A stretch of 54,297 bases of DNA from Bacillus sp. 7884-1 (GTDB taxonomy: Bacteria > Bacillota > Bacilli > Bacillales > Cytobacillaceae). Where the stretch lies: positions 1-54,297 of the forward strand of contig NZ_NPDD01000208.1 of assembly GCF_002272245.1 (NCBI RefSeq). The letters run 5' to 3'. Positions within the stretch are counted from its first letter, which is position 1; every line of letters starts with the position of its first letter. Below the pieces are notes generated by a model. The model saw only the letters and a program-made list of their open reading frames with translations, was not told the DNA's origin and searched no databases. The translations under genes were made by a program, and so were the position numbers. Shown piece by piece: positions 8,583-17,882 of this stretch.

Positions 8583-8993
8583 ATGGTAGATTATCGTTTC
8601 TCACATCGATTAAAGGTACGTTATTCCGAAATTGATGGTCAAAAGATTGTTTTTAATTCTCATTACCTAACTTATATTGATGTTGCCGTCACAGAATATT
8701 TCCAGCAGCTTCTTCAACACGATGAAGAGTTTGATTTTGTGCTTGCAAAATCGACAATCGATTACAAACGATCCGCATTCTTAAATGATTTGCTCACCAT
8801 TTGGTGCAGAATGGAAAGAGTCGGCAACAAAAGCATGACGATGAATTTTATGATTACGAGAGAAGATGAAATCGAACCCGTGCTCCTTGCTGAGATAATT
8901 TACGTGAGTGTTGACCACCAAACCATGGAACCCTGCCCTGTTCCTGATTTTGTCAGGGAACGGATTGAAAAATTTGAACTTGAATATAAGTAA
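8583..8993 (+). CDS. Acyl-CoA thioesterase, hotdog fold (4HBT/YbgC-like)
   Basis: A 136-residue single hotdog domain. The block RYSEIDGQKIVFNSHYLTY at 14-32 is the 4HBT active-site region, with Asp18 as the expected catalytic acid and the long helix after it. It likely hydrolyses an acyl-CoA thioester in the cytoplasm; chain length cannot be read. AAAGGAG sits 6 bases before the ATG. It is the second gene of a short operon with the SRPBCC protein and ends at a bidirectional terminator. Confidence 0.8.
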   Translation: MVDYRFSHRLKVRYSEIDGQKIVFNSHYLTYIDVAVTEYFQQLLQHDEEFDFVLAKSTIDYKRSAFLNDLLTIWCRMERVGNKSMTMNFMITREDEIEPVLLAEIIYVSVDHQTMEPCPVPDFVRERIEKFELEYK

Positions 8994-8997
8994 CAGA

Positions 8998-9031
8998 AAA
9001 AATTCCCCATTTTTTTAAATGAGGAATTTTT
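8998..9031. terminator. Bidirectional terminator
   Basis: AAAAATTCC (8998-9006) pairs with GGAATTTTT (9023-9031), with inner CATT/AATG pairs. It separates the convergent thioesterase gene and the AddA-like gene. Confidence 0.75.
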
Positions 9032-9035
9032 CTTA

Positions 9036-12000
9036 TTAATAGTGGACTACCGTATTGGGTTCTAGGAAGTAAAGACTTTCTCTCTTTACTTTTTCATTCG
9101 TTATCTTTTCCCATGCCTTCTTATAAAAGGATAGTTGAGCACTATAAAAAGTTTTCAGTTTTTCGTAGTCTTCTTTTCTTTTGGCTCGGTCAGTTTTGTA
9201 ATCCACAATCTTCCATTCACCATTCTTTTTATAGATAAGATCAATGATTCCTTTTACAAGATAAGGATGATTATCTTCAGGATTCATTGTAATGTGAGCA
9301 TATAGAGAGTCATTCTTTTCAACTTTTAAGGTAAAAGGAACTTCCGTTAAGACTTCCTCAGCTGTTTGGATTTCATCCCATAACTCCGAAGTTCGAAAGT
9401 TGGTGAGATAAGTATTAACTTCATCTTCTTTAGAAGGCGGAATATTGTTTCTGCTCAATTCCACCTTGATATACTTAGTAATATCATGACCCTGAACGGC
9501 CTTTTCAAAGACTTCATGAATCAGGGTCCCCCACTCTTTTCCGCCTCCTGCTTCCCGTTCAATTTCGAATACATCTGAGAAATCTTTATCCTTTGTTGGT
9601 GTCCAGTGCTCAAAGGATTTCACTTTGCTTTGGTCCAGCCAAGCAAGCTTACTAACTGTTTTTGCTTGGTACTCAGCAAAAGTGATTTCATTGGCAGAAA
9701 CCTTATCGACCTTCTCTATTTCAGGAATTTCCACTTCCTCGATGTTTTCCATCTCAAAAAGGACATTCCAAGGATTTTTCTTATTACTTCCGTTTGAACT
9801 AATGATGAGTGCTTTTTCTGCCCGGGTGGCTGCGACATAAATAATCCGCAATTCTTCTTGTGTTAGGTACTCTAATTCCTCGTTTTTATAGGTTTCCCAG
9901 TTTAGAGGAACTGCAATTTCCCTATCTTGAAAGCCATTTCTCACGGTAAACATAAAGTATCCTTGTGAGGAATAGTCCTCTCGTTTTATATGTTGTGATA
10001 AAAAGGAGACCGGATTCACCTGTTTGGCAGGGTGAGCCAAGAAAACAACGGGAGCCTCAAGTCCCTTTGCTTTATGAACATTCATAACCCGAACCGCGTC
10101 AGCACCTTCCTCCATATTCGCGACAGTTGTTTTTTCAAAAAGCAATTTTGTTAGAGAATCCATTATTTGTTTATAGTTGGTATTCCCCGATGCCTCCTGT
10201 TTTCGTAAGTTTTCCATCATTTGCAGCATACTCTTATAGGTACGTTTGTTACGTTTATTTACTAAAAGTAAGGGATAAAAGCCTACAACCTCCATGATAC
10301 TTTCAATAGCAGCAGTTGGAGATATTTGCCGGATTCTTTGTTGACATAACTTTAATATGGTTAATGTGTTTTTAAATTTTTCCTTAATCGCTGGATTCAA
10401 ATCCTCTGGAATATCACTATAGATAGAAAATTTACCTTTTGCTTGCTTCCATTCATAAAGTTCTTGATCACTGATACCGAAGAAAATCCCGCGAAGTACT
10501 GCAACAAAACTCACTTCATCCGTAGAATCTAAAAAGGATTTTAATAAAATCCATAAATCCTGAAACTCTCTTGTTTCACCCAAGACTACCTCACCTGAAA
10601 TACTGACGGGAATCCCCATTGCCTCTATTTTCTTTGCATAGACTGAAACTCCAACATTGTATCTTGTCAGTACCATAAAGTCCTTTGCTCGATATCCACT
10701 ATTAAGCAAAGATTGAATGGTAAGTGAAATATTTTCTGCATCCTTAAGGATTACTTCTTCTTTCTTACTGAAGTCTGAAGGAACACTTAAACGTTTGATA
10801 CCAGTAAATTCACCGCCCTCATCGATGTGATGTGCTATTAATGGTCGATAGGCTGCTTGATGCAGTGTTTCTACAGCTGGTAAATGCTTTTCAAAAACAG
10901 AATTTAACTCCTCCGTTACACTATCTACCGATCTAAAATTTGTAATTAATTGCAGGATTTCACCGCCATGCTCTTCCATTAACTGTTTCACTCGATTGTA
11001 TGTATCAATATCTGCTCGACGGAATCGATAAATCGCTTGTTTTGGATCACCCACGACAAAAAGTGAGCCAGCTTTTGGTCTGCAACTTGTCCAACTTGGT
11101 TCACTTGGATTCTCACTTGTTAGAAAAAACATAATCTCGGCCTGAAGTGGGTCCGTGTCTTGAAATTCATCTACAAGTAAGAAACGGTATTTTTTTTGAA
11201 AATAGCTTCTTACCTCAGGATTTTTCTTTAACAACTGTGAGGTGTGCAACATTAAATCTTGGAAATTTAATAAAGAGCGCTCTTTTTTTAAGACTTCATA
11301 GACAGTTAATGCTTCTTGAATGAATTCAACGATAAATGGGTGGCAATATTCCTTCCAAGCTTGGAGCAAAGGCTTGATTGACACTTCAAGAAAAGCAGTG
11401 ATTTTTTCACTATAAAACTTTGCATCCTCTTTAGTGTTCCAGCGGTTTAATGTCGGTTTTAAGCTTTTATTAAATAATTCGAAAATACTAATGATGTTCT
11501 TATCCTTCGTTATATCCATCAATCTTTCTTTTTGAATGGCCATTTGGATTGCTTTTTGTAAGGAATCATAGCCCTTTTCGGGTTCTTCAACAGGTATCGC
11601 TTTTTCCGCTTCCTTTACTAGCTTCATAAAGGATTGAAAATCTATTGTGAGTGTGGGTTTGTTAACTGTTTCTGTAATCCACTGAACATCAGAGAATTCT
11701 TTTAGATTTTCTACCCACGGGAAAATCTGATCAATGCTAATTCCCAATTCATTAATTTGGTCAAATTGATTAGGTTTTTCATCCAATATATTTTGTAAAT
11801 AAAGCTGCCACGCTTCCTCTAAAAGCTCTAAATCCTCGGGCTCTTCTAGTTCCTTAAAGGTTAAATCCAAATTCGCTTCAATAGGCCGTTCACGAAGCAG
11901 CTTGGCACAAAAGGAATGAACAGTACCAAGAAAACATCGTTCCAAATTTTGAAGTGCTTCAGACAAACGAAATTTGATATCAAGGCTACCTTCTTCTTTC

Positions 12001-12236
12001 CAGGCTGCTTCTAATTTTGATTGAAAGCGTACCTTTAGCTCGTCTGCTGCCTTTCTAGTAAAGGTAATCGCAACAATTTCTTGGATTTCCGCTGTTCCCG
12101 TGGTAATCAGGTTCACCATCCGATCGACGAGGCTCGTTGTTTTGCCAGAGCCTGCACCCGCTTCGACTAAGAAATTGGTTTGCAGATTGTTTTTAATTTT
12201 ATCCCTTGCAGCTTGATCAATAATCTTTTTAGTCAT
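9036..12236 (-). CDS. AddA/RecB-like UvrD-family helicase-nuclease
   Basis: A 1066-residue ATP-dependent helicase with a C-terminal PD-(D/E)XK nuclease. Visible SF1 motifs in order: Walker A AGAGSGKT (26-33), TFTRKAADEL, DEFQDTDPLQ at about 360, VVGDPKQAIYRFRRA, NFRSV, VMNVHKAKGLE and YVAATRAEK. The nuclease shows GIIDLIYKK and IVDYKTDR near 1010. It is shorter than canonical AddA (about 1230) and its N-terminus (NFLVEAGAGSGKTTSLVDR) differs from the usual ILVAAAAGSGKT form, so it looks like a second, divergent AddA-like protein. The ATG at 12236 overlaps the upstream gene by 8 bases, indicating coupled translation and a partner complex. Role: probably double-strand-break end processing or degradation of foreign DNA. 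Confidence 0.8.
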   Translation of the reverse strand: MTKKIIDQAARDKIKNNLQTNFLVEAGAGSGKTTSLVDRMVNLITTGTAEIQEIVAITFTRKAADELKVRFQSKLEAAWKEEGSLDIKFRLSEALQNLERCFLGTVHSFCAKLLRERPIEANLDLTFKELEEPEDLELLEEAWQLYLQNILDEKPNQFDQINELGISIDQIFPWVENLKEFSDVQWITETVNKPTLTIDFQSFMKLVKEAEKAIPVEEPEKGYDSLQKAIQMAIQKERLMDITKDKNIISIFELFNKSLKPTLNRWNTKEDAKFYSEKITAFLEVSIKPLLQAWKEYCHPFIVEFIQEALTVYEVLKKERSLLNFQDLMLHTSQLLKKNPEVRSYFQKKYRFLLVDEFQDTDPLQAEIMFFLTSENPSEPSWTSCRPKAGSLFVVGDPKQAIYRFRRADIDTYNRVKQLMEEHGGEILQLITNFRSVDSVTEELNSVFEKHLPAVETLHQAAYRPLIAHHIDEGGEFTGIKRLSVPSDFSKKEEVILKDAENISLTIQSLLNSGYRAKDFMVLTRYNVGVSVYAKKIEAMGIPVSISGEVVLGETREFQDLWILLKSFLDSTDEVSFVAVLRGIFFGISDQELYEWKQAKGKFSIYSDIPEDLNPAIKEKFKNTLTILKLCQQRIRQISPTAAIESIMEVVGFYPLLLVNKRNKRTYKSMLQMMENLRKQEASGNTNYKQIMDSLTKLLFEKTTVANMEEGADAVRVMNVHKAKGLEAPVVFLAHPAKQVNPVSFLSQHIKREDYSSQGYFMFTVRNGFQDREIAVPLNWETYKNEELEYLTQEELRIIYVAATRAEKALIISSNGSNKKNPWNVLFEMENIEEVEIPEIEKVDKVSANEITFAEYQAKTVSKLAWLDQSKVKSFEHWTPTKDKDFSDVFEIEREAGGGKEWGTLIHEVFEKAVQGHDITKYIKVELSRNNIPPSKEDEVNTYLTNFRTSELWDEIQTAEEVLTEVPFTLKVEKNDSLYAHITMNPEDNHPYLVKGIIDLIYKKNGEWKIVDYKTDRAKRKEDYEKLKTFYSAQLSFYKKAWEKITNEKVKRESLYFLEPNTVVHY

Positions 12237-15180
12237 ATGCACGAACCCCCGTTAACTTTTGATTGGACTGCTTTTTTTCAAGGGAGTCTTTATCGTAGAA
12301 GTGGCGTCGGCAAACCAGCTTGAATTCGCAAAATTTACAATCATTTTCATCCTCTGTCATTTCAAAATGACCATGTTTAATCACGTCAATGAGCTTTTGC
12401 AAAATATCTAAACCATTCGTCCTTAGAGTAATGTCCTGCTTTCTCGTAAATCGCTGTGCCATTCCCTTCATGGTCGGGAAGTAATAAGTACTTTCCTCCA
12501 CAGCACCCTCACCTAAATTTAAGTGCTGTTCAATCGCTAAGGCATAAATCATATGCTGAAGCTGACGACCGCCTTTAAATGCTTTATTTTTCTCATAACC
12601 ATACGTACTTCCCGTTTTATAATCGATGATATGGTACCTGCCATCATGAGATTGGTCGACGCGGTCAATGATTCCCGTTATCTTTACATCTCCTGATGGC
12701 AGTTTAATAATGGCTGGTTCGCTGTCTCCAATACCAAATGAATATTCAAAATGGAGTGGATTGTAGTGCTCGCCATGAATCTCTTCTTCTTTTAGAAAGA
12801 TATCACAGCATGCCAAGATATCGTTCATTTCCCGTTGATAAACCCGTTCATTGGGTGGAGGCAGGACCTCTTTTTCTTTTTCAATGAGAATAACAGCTAT
12901 TTCCATGATTTTATCGGAATGAATTGCGTAGGTTGGCTTAACCTTTTGTTGTGTTACTTCCTTATAAAACGTTTCAAAAATGCTATGAAGCAGACTGCCC
13001 CGAGTTGCTGGGTCTAACCATTTATTCGCATCATATGAAACCTCTTCGATTGGCCTCACTCTTAATACTTCTTTAATGAAGTAGGAATAAGGACACCTTG
13101 CAAGTGTTTCCAATTTCCCTGCGCTCATTGTTTTTTCCTGATTAATGCGTGGGTCATACTGGCTTGAGTCCATTTGTATTAACCCATCATATTCGGAATA
13201 GCTTTCTGAAAAACGAGCACTTTCTGCGGAAAGACCTTGTTTGAGATTTAGAAAATGATTAAAAATCCCTTCGTTAAGTTGTGAAGGATTGTCGTCGATT
13301 AATTTCTTTGTCCAATAGTCTTTAACCTCAAAAATCTCACTCGAAACGAGGTCTGATGTTTGTAATTTTAAGTCATTGAATTCAGCATCTTTATTGCCTG
13401 TCATCATTCGGTAGCATTGTAGAATTACATGAGCAGGGTTTATCACACGATTATCATTGATGGAAAAATCACAATAGCTTACCGTCACCTGACCTGTCGA
13501 ATGAGCTAAAGCCTGCAGGAGTGTATAGGTGTTTTCCTGACTCATTTCACGAAGTAATGGCATCTTATTCCCAAGAGCAATACGCTCTGTATCAAGAAGC
13601 AATGGATCTTCTCCTGAATTCCCTGGAAACTTCCGATTATCAAGCCCCAAGAAAAATACATTTGGAGCACTGTGGTAGACAGCTTTTTTATAAGAAGTAA
13701 TATGCAGGTATCCGGGTTTTGGACGCGATTGGTTCACCCTTATCGAAAGCAGCAGGTCATTCAGCTTTTCAAGTACATCGTGCCTGACTAACTCCTCATC
13801 GGCATAAGGAACAATTTTTTCGATTTCTTCTAAAAGCGTTGTTTTTGAAATTTCATCAAGCTTAGTGCTGCTTTTACTATGATTTTTTAAAATATAAGCA
13901 ATACTGGATAAGCATTTTTTATAATTAAAGGTTTGATTACTATCAGGAAGCTTTTTAAAAATCTTTGAAAACCATTGATGTAACCATGCTATTTCATTTA
14001 CTCGACTTTCAGACTCTTCCCCTTTTTCAGTTAATCGTTTCCTTTCATTATCAAGTTGCTTTAAATACCGCTCCTTCGACCAACCGATTTGTAAATCCCG
14101 AAGAAGTCTTACGATTTTGGATTTTGAAGGTGAATCGTCACCAAGGGTGATTAATCCTTCATTCAGCAAATTGATATAGGAATGAACACTATAATTAGAT
14201 TGGATCCAAGTAATTAATCCAGAAACTAACCGTCCTGGCCGACTATATACTACTGGCAGCCCTTCACCAAAGGTTATCGGAATATCAAGCTTTTGTGCTA
14301 AATTGAAAAACGGTGCTATGTAAGAATCAGCATTTGTATAAAAAACAAAACACTCATCCAGCGGCAATCTAGAGGATTTAATCTTTTCTAATACATGTTT
14401 CACTTCCATTTCCTCTGTTTTTGAAGTGAAAATATCTATATTTACTGTTCCTTCGCCTGCTTCATCAAGCTGATAGAGGCAGCTTAACGGCGTTGGCTCT
14501 CCCCAGGATATTGATGATAAACTTGACCTTTCTGGGATGTTTATCCCTAAAACAGGAGCAAGAGGCAGTTTGAATGAACCTTCCGGCAGGATTTGACCAA
14601 GAAGCTGTTCTTCTAAATGTGTTAGGTGCAAATTGGACTGTAGTATAAAGACAGTCTTCTCAATCCTTTGGGCAAAATGAATTGCTTTGGTAAGGATGGA
14701 AGCTTTATCAGTAAAATGATTGGTTTCAAGCATTTTTTCATATTGAGTTAAAATTGCAGCCAAATCCTCTGCTTTTTCGGGAGCAAGGAAAGCGTCTTTC
14801 CTAAGTGTTTCCGCATTGTAACCTGCAAGCCTGAGATTCTGAAGCATTGAATAGATGGCATGACTAAAGGAAGGTGTAATTTCCATTTCTGAAAAATAAC
14901 ATAGTTTTCTCTGGTTCTTTAATTCCTTCAATATGTTATAGGTAAAATGAACGCCAACTGTCCCAACTAGTACGGTTATTGGCTCCTCACCATGTAATTC
15001 CACTAGATTCATGGCAAGATTAGGTACAGTCTTATACTTTAGATTAATCGCCCGTTGTCCCGACTTAATAAAAGCCTCATTGATTTGTTCTCCGATTTCG
15101 AAAGAATCAACAATGACAACTTTTTCTTTTAAGAGGAATTGAGTACAGATTTGGTTAAGTTCATTGACTAACGAATGCAT
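12229..15180 (-). CDS. AddB-like PD-(D/E)XK nuclease subunit
   Basis: A 983-residue partner of the AddA-like helicase. The C-terminal third is AddB-type: ARCPYSYFIKEVLRVRP begins the nuclease domain, RGSLLHSIFETFY and GIIDRVDQ...HIIDYKTG carry the catalytic acids and lysine, and cysteines in CPYSYF plus CKFCEFKLVC (948, 951, 957) are placed to bind a 4Fe-4S cluster. The N-terminus has no Walker A: the segment expected to hold GxxGxGKT reads KEKVVIVDSFEIGEQINEAF. Canonical Bacillus AddB is longer (about 1160) and has a P-loop. So this subunit should not bind ATP at that site, as in RexB-type proteins. GGAGGGG precedes the ATG by 4 bases. Confidence 0.75.
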   Translation of the reverse strand: MHSLVNELNQICTQFLLKEKVVIVDSFEIGEQINEAFIKSGQRAINLKYKTVPNLAMNLVELHGEEPITVLVGTVGVHFTYNILKELKNQRKLCYFSEMEITPSFSHAIYSMLQNLRLAGYNAETLRKDAFLAPEKAEDLAAILTQYEKMLETNHFTDKASILTKAIHFAQRIEKTVFILQSNLHLTHLEEQLLGQILPEGSFKLPLAPVLGINIPERSSLSSISWGEPTPLSCLYQLDEAGEGTVNIDIFTSKTEEMEVKHVLEKIKSSRLPLDECFVFYTNADSYIAPFFNLAQKLDIPITFGEGLPVVYSRPGRLVSGLITWIQSNYSVHSYINLLNEGLITLGDDSPSKSKIVRLLRDLQIGWSKERYLKQLDNERKRLTEKGEESESRVNEIAWLHQWFSKIFKKLPDSNQTFNYKKCLSSIAYILKNHSKSSTKLDEISKTTLLEEIEKIVPYADEELVRHDVLEKLNDLLLSIRVNQSRPKPGYLHITSYKKAVYHSAPNVFFLGLDNRKFPGNSGEDPLLLDTERIALGNKMPLLREMSQENTYTLLQALAHSTGQVTVSYCDFSINDNRVINPAHVILQCYRMMTGNKDAEFNDLKLQTSDLVSSEIFEVKDYWTKKLIDDNPSQLNEGIFNHFLNLKQGLSAESARFSESYSEYDGLIQMDSSQYDPRINQEKTMSAGKLETLARCPYSYFIKEVLRVRPIEEVSYDANKWLDPATRGSLLHSIFETFYKEVTQQKVKPTYAIHSDKIMEIAVILIEKEKEVLPPPNERVYQREMNDILACCDIFLKEEEIHGEHYNPLHFEYSFGIGDSEPAIIKLPSGDVKITGIIDRVDQSHDGRYHIIDYKTGSTYGYEKNKAFKGGRQLQHMIYALAIEQHLNLGEGAVEESTYYFPTMKGMAQRFTRKQDITLRTNGLDILQKLIDVIKHGHFEMTEDENDCKFCEFKLVCRRHFYDKDSLEKKQSNQKLTGVRAYD

Positions 15181-15196
15181 GTTACCCCTCCATTGT

Positions 15197-15221
15197 AGAC
15201 CACATTATTGGTCACATTATA
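15197..15221 (-). promoter_or_regulatory. Promoter and dyad in front of the AddB/AddA-like operon
   Basis: A perfect TATAAT (ATTATA at 15216-15221 on the plus strand) lies 35 bases before the start codon. The -35 element is unclear. Between it and the ribosome site is the dyad GACC-N8-GGTC (15198-15213), and CACATTAT occurs twice at 12-base spacing. It is not the Bacillus LexA box, which has GAAC-N4-GTTC. Confidence 0.45.
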
Positions 15222-15336
15222 TCATTTTACCTTTTCAGAATGACAGGTAAATCCATGTTTTTACAAAAGTGCATGGATTAAAACATATTAATAGACATGT
15301 TGGAGATAATAACTCCGATTACCTTGAAAGGATGGG

Positions 15337-16074
15337 ATGTTAATGTCATTAGAATGGTTTGACAGAGTTTGCGGCGAGCTTCAAGATCACCTGGAATCTA
15401 TTTGTGAAGAGTATGATCAGGTGGGTCAAATGTCGGTTGAAAGAGCTGCCAAACACCCGAGGATCGAATTTTTTGTAGAAACAGAAGATGTGAATACAGA
15501 AGAAATCGATAGAGACTATTTTTGCACATTGTTCTTTGATCCTCAGAACGAAGAATTTTACATCGATACCTTTGATGTTGACAGTGGGCATACTGCTAAA
15601 GTCATCCTTTCGGACATAGAAGATATAATCGATGAGGTCCACGCAAGCCTGCATGATTATATGAACGATGATGATCATTACACAGATGACGGTGTCTATC
15701 TTACATCAGACGAAATGTATGTAGACGATGAAGATTGTTATGAAATGGCCGATGATGATGGTGTCGAGTATTATGAGGCTGAGCAAGTAAATGCGGATGA
15801 TATTTTTGAAGAGATTGATGTAGAATGGAACACTCCTGAGGTAACTGCTTTCAAGCATGAAGATGAAGTCGAAGTGACTTATCAATTTGGTGTTGTACCG
15901 GAAACCGGTGATGGAGTCCTAAAACGAATTAATCGGATTTGGACCACCGAGGATGAATTAATCAAAGATGAATCTCATTTCATTTTCAGCAAAGAAGAAG
16001 CAAGCACCATTATCGCGATGATTGCCAGCCATATGGACCAATTAAGTGAATTCAACTTTGATGATATGCCATAA
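15337..16074 (+). CDS. Very acidic protein of unknown function
   Basis: Encodes 245 residues that I do not recognise. The first 100 residues look folded (IEFFVETEDVNTEEIDRDY, FCTLFFDPQNEEFYIDTFD); the middle (about 110-165) is dominated by Asp, Glu and Tyr and probably disordered; the C-terminal part (VEVTYQFGVVPETGDGVLK) is again folded. No signal peptide, membrane helix or cysteine cluster. Two starts are possible: ATG 15337 and ATG 15343; the GAAAGGA site is 4 and 10 bases away respectively. Divergent from the AddB-like gene across a 156-base promoter region. A link with that nuclease is possible only from position. Confidence 0.6.
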   Translation: MLMSLEWFDRVCGELQDHLESICEEYDQVGQMSVERAAKHPRIEFFVETEDVNTEEIDRDYFCTLFFDPQNEEFYIDTFDVDSGHTAKVILSDIEDIIDEVHASLHDYMNDDDHYTDDGVYLTSDEMYVDDEDCYEMADDDGVEYYEAEQVNADDIFEEIDVEWNTPEVTAFKHEDEVEVTYQFGVVPETGDGVLKRINRIWTTEDELIKDESHFIFSKEEASTIIAMIASHMDQLSEFNFDDMP

Positions 16075-16108
16075 GAAAAGCACAATCTTTTGGCGCAGAG
16101 GTAAATAA

Positions 16109-16150
16109 TAAAGGAGGAGCACACCTAAATCGGTATGCTCCCTCCTTTAT
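16109..16150. terminator. Bidirectional terminator
   Basis: ATAAAGGAGG (16109-16118) pairs with CCTCCTTTAT (16141-16150), with an inner AGCA/TGCT helix. It lies between convergent genes and touches the stop codon of the CBS gene. Confidence 0.85.
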
Positions 16151-16875
16151 TACTCCACCGAATAGTCGATTTCAATCAAGTCCCATGGAGTGATAATTCC
16201 GAGTGGTGCCTCATCTTTTTTCCCGTTTTCGGTGATGATAACAGCTTCTAATTTTTTCTTAACCTTATGTGACTTTTCAAAAATGGTTTCAACATCAAAT
16301 ATATTCGTGCTTTTCGCCACAAAATCAATCGGATGGTCTTTTTCGTATTTCATAATATCAAAAATATGGGTATCATCTAAATTCACCGAACTTCTCACCA
16401 TATTTTGTGCCATCCATTTTACTATCGACCCTGCCGTTAATAGACCCACAAACTCTTTGTTCTTATATATCGGAAATTTCGAATAATTAAACTTACGAAT
16501 CGCCTCAGTCACTTTTAAGATACTATCATTATAATCAAAGTAGAGTACATTTTTAGTCGCAATCGATAAAGCATAATTAGGGCGGTTAAAAACATTAGCA
16601 ATTTTCTCAATATGCTCCACCACTTTAGCATTTGGTTCAGCGATATAATAGCCTACTTCCATTTTTTCATGAACAATAGCGTTCCGCAGTTTTGCATACT
16701 GCTCCAAGTCTTTCTTAAACGTTTCGATGATTTGATATTTTTTAGCCCCAACCTTCACTAACACTACAAATCTCTCATCATTAATTTTGACAATATCCTT
16801 CATGGCATCGTGTACCTGATTGAATGCCACCTCAAAACGTTCTGATAGGATTTGTCCTTTTTTTACTGGTTTCAT
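16150..16875 (-). CDS. CBS-domain protein with HEPN-like N-terminus
   Basis: A 241-residue cytoplasmic protein. The first 95 residues are helical and contain YAKLRNAIVHEK; RNAIVH fits the R-x4-H signature of HEPN domains, which act as RNases or as nucleotide-binding scaffolds. Residues about 100-240 form a CBS pair (Bateman module): ILKVTEAIRKFNYSKFPIYKNKEFVGLLT, then DVETIFEKSH...PLGIITPWDLIEID. This pairing suggests an adenine-nucleotide sensor controlling the helical part. It is monocistronic with a strong terminator. The CBS pair is clear; the HEPN assignment rests on one motif and is tentative. Confidence 0.65.
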   Translation of the reverse strand: MKPVKKGQILSERFEVAFNQVHDAMKDIVKINDERFVVLVKVGAKKYQIIETFKKDLEQYAKLRNAIVHEKMEVGYYIAEPNAKVVEHIEKIANVFNRPNYALSIATKNVLYFDYNDSILKVTEAIRKFNYSKFPIYKNKEFVGLLTAGSIVKWMAQNMVRSSVNLDDTHIFDIMKYEKDHPIDFVAKSTNIFDVETIFEKSHKVKKKLEAVIITENGKKDEAPLGIITPWDLIEIDYSVE

Positions 16876-16939
16876 TCTCTACCCCTGCCAATTTATTTAC
16901 TTATTTATCTTTAATTATATATTCAATGTGAAAATTACA

Positions 16940-17773
16940 CTATCCCCATTTTTTTTTAAGCTGGTTGATTTCTTCCTTATGGGAGATTCCTTCATCATCA
17001 GGAGTTTCTAACACAAATGGAATATGCTTTATAATTGGTGATGTAACAATATCCTGAAGAAACTCTGCCTTGATCAGACCATTCTGAAAAATATTGGCAT
17101 GTCGATCCTGCCTCGAGCCGGTGGAATACTTAGAATTGTTAAGATGAATGATTTTCAGATGTTCAAAGTAGAATAATTCATGGCCTTTGGAAAAAAATTC
17201 TTCTGTATTTTCCCCATTCCAAAGTCCACTTGCAAACATATGACAAGTGTCGAGGCAAAATCCTATTTTCTCAGGATTATCAGCCAGATTTCGAATCTGT
17301 ACTAATTCTTCAAAGGTTGTCCCGAGAACTCCTTTTGTTCCAGCATTATTTTCAATTAGTAGTAAACATTGACCGTCCCATTGACTAAGGACTGAATTTA
17401 GCATTTCAAGCATTAAATGATAACTCGCGAGCGGGTCAGTTTTGCTAATTTGACTTCCAAAATGAACAACCACTCCTATTGATCCGCAGGATTCTGCAAT
17501 TTCAAGGTCATTCAAAAGAGAGGCAATCGTTAATTCTTTTTTATCCTCTGAAGGAGTTAAACTGGTAGAGTATGGAGTATGTGCAACTGAAACAATGTTG
17601 TGCTCCTGGCAAAAATCCTTACAGCTTGCGGCATCTCCTCGGTCAAAATCCTTTACCGAAAGGCTGCGCGGGTTCTTCGGAAAATATTGAAAAGCCGCTG
17701 CTCCGAATGATGCTGCTCGTTTTGCCGCTCCTGAATAACCATTTCTTATACTCACATGACAGCCAAAAATCAT
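16940..17773 (-). CDS. nfo: Endonuclease IV (deoxyribonuclease IV)
   Basis: AP endonuclease of base-excision repair that cuts 5' of abasic sites; a TIM barrel with three zinc ions. The 277-residue product shows HTPYS, VVHFGSQ, LLIENNAG, GFCLDTCHMFASG, IIHLNNSK, DRHANI and FVLETP, the usual series of zinc-binding His, Glu and Asp residues. It has a shorter loop after DRHANI than many Nfo proteins. ATG at 17773 is preferred; a GTG three codons upstream is the only alternative and ribosome-site support is weak for both. It is monocistronic. Confidence 0.87.
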   Translation of the reverse strand: MIFGCHVSIRNGYSGAAKRAASFGAAAFQYFPKNPRSLSVKDFDRGDAASCKDFCQEHNIVSVAHTPYSTSLTPSEDKKELTIASLLNDLEIAESCGSIGVVVHFGSQISKTDPLASYHLMLEMLNSVLSQWDGQCLLLIENNAGTKGVLGTTFEELVQIRNLADNPEKIGFCLDTCHMFASGLWNGENTEEFFSKGHELFYFEHLKIIHLNNSKYSTGSRQDRHANIFQNGLIKAEFLQDIVTSPIIKHIPFVLETPDDEGISHKEEINQLKKKWG

Positions 17774-17864
17774 CGTATACACCGCTTTTTTAGTGTTAGA
17801 TTCTGCATTTAAAGTTTAAACTATTCTTTTTAATGCGGGTGTTGTAAGATAATTCAGGATACTT

Positions 17865-17876
17865 GGGGGGGGGGGG
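17865..17876 (+). repeat. G12 homopolymer in the ribosome-binding position
   Basis: Twelve consecutive G residues end 6 bases before the ATG at 17883, where the Shine-Dalgarno sequence belongs. No other recognisable ribosome site is present. Confidence 0.85.
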
Positions 17877-17882
17877 AATTAG

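Noticed and set aside
15198..15213. LexA (DinR) box before the AddB-like gene
   Set aside because: The dyad is GACC-N8-GGTC, not GAAC-N4-GTTC.
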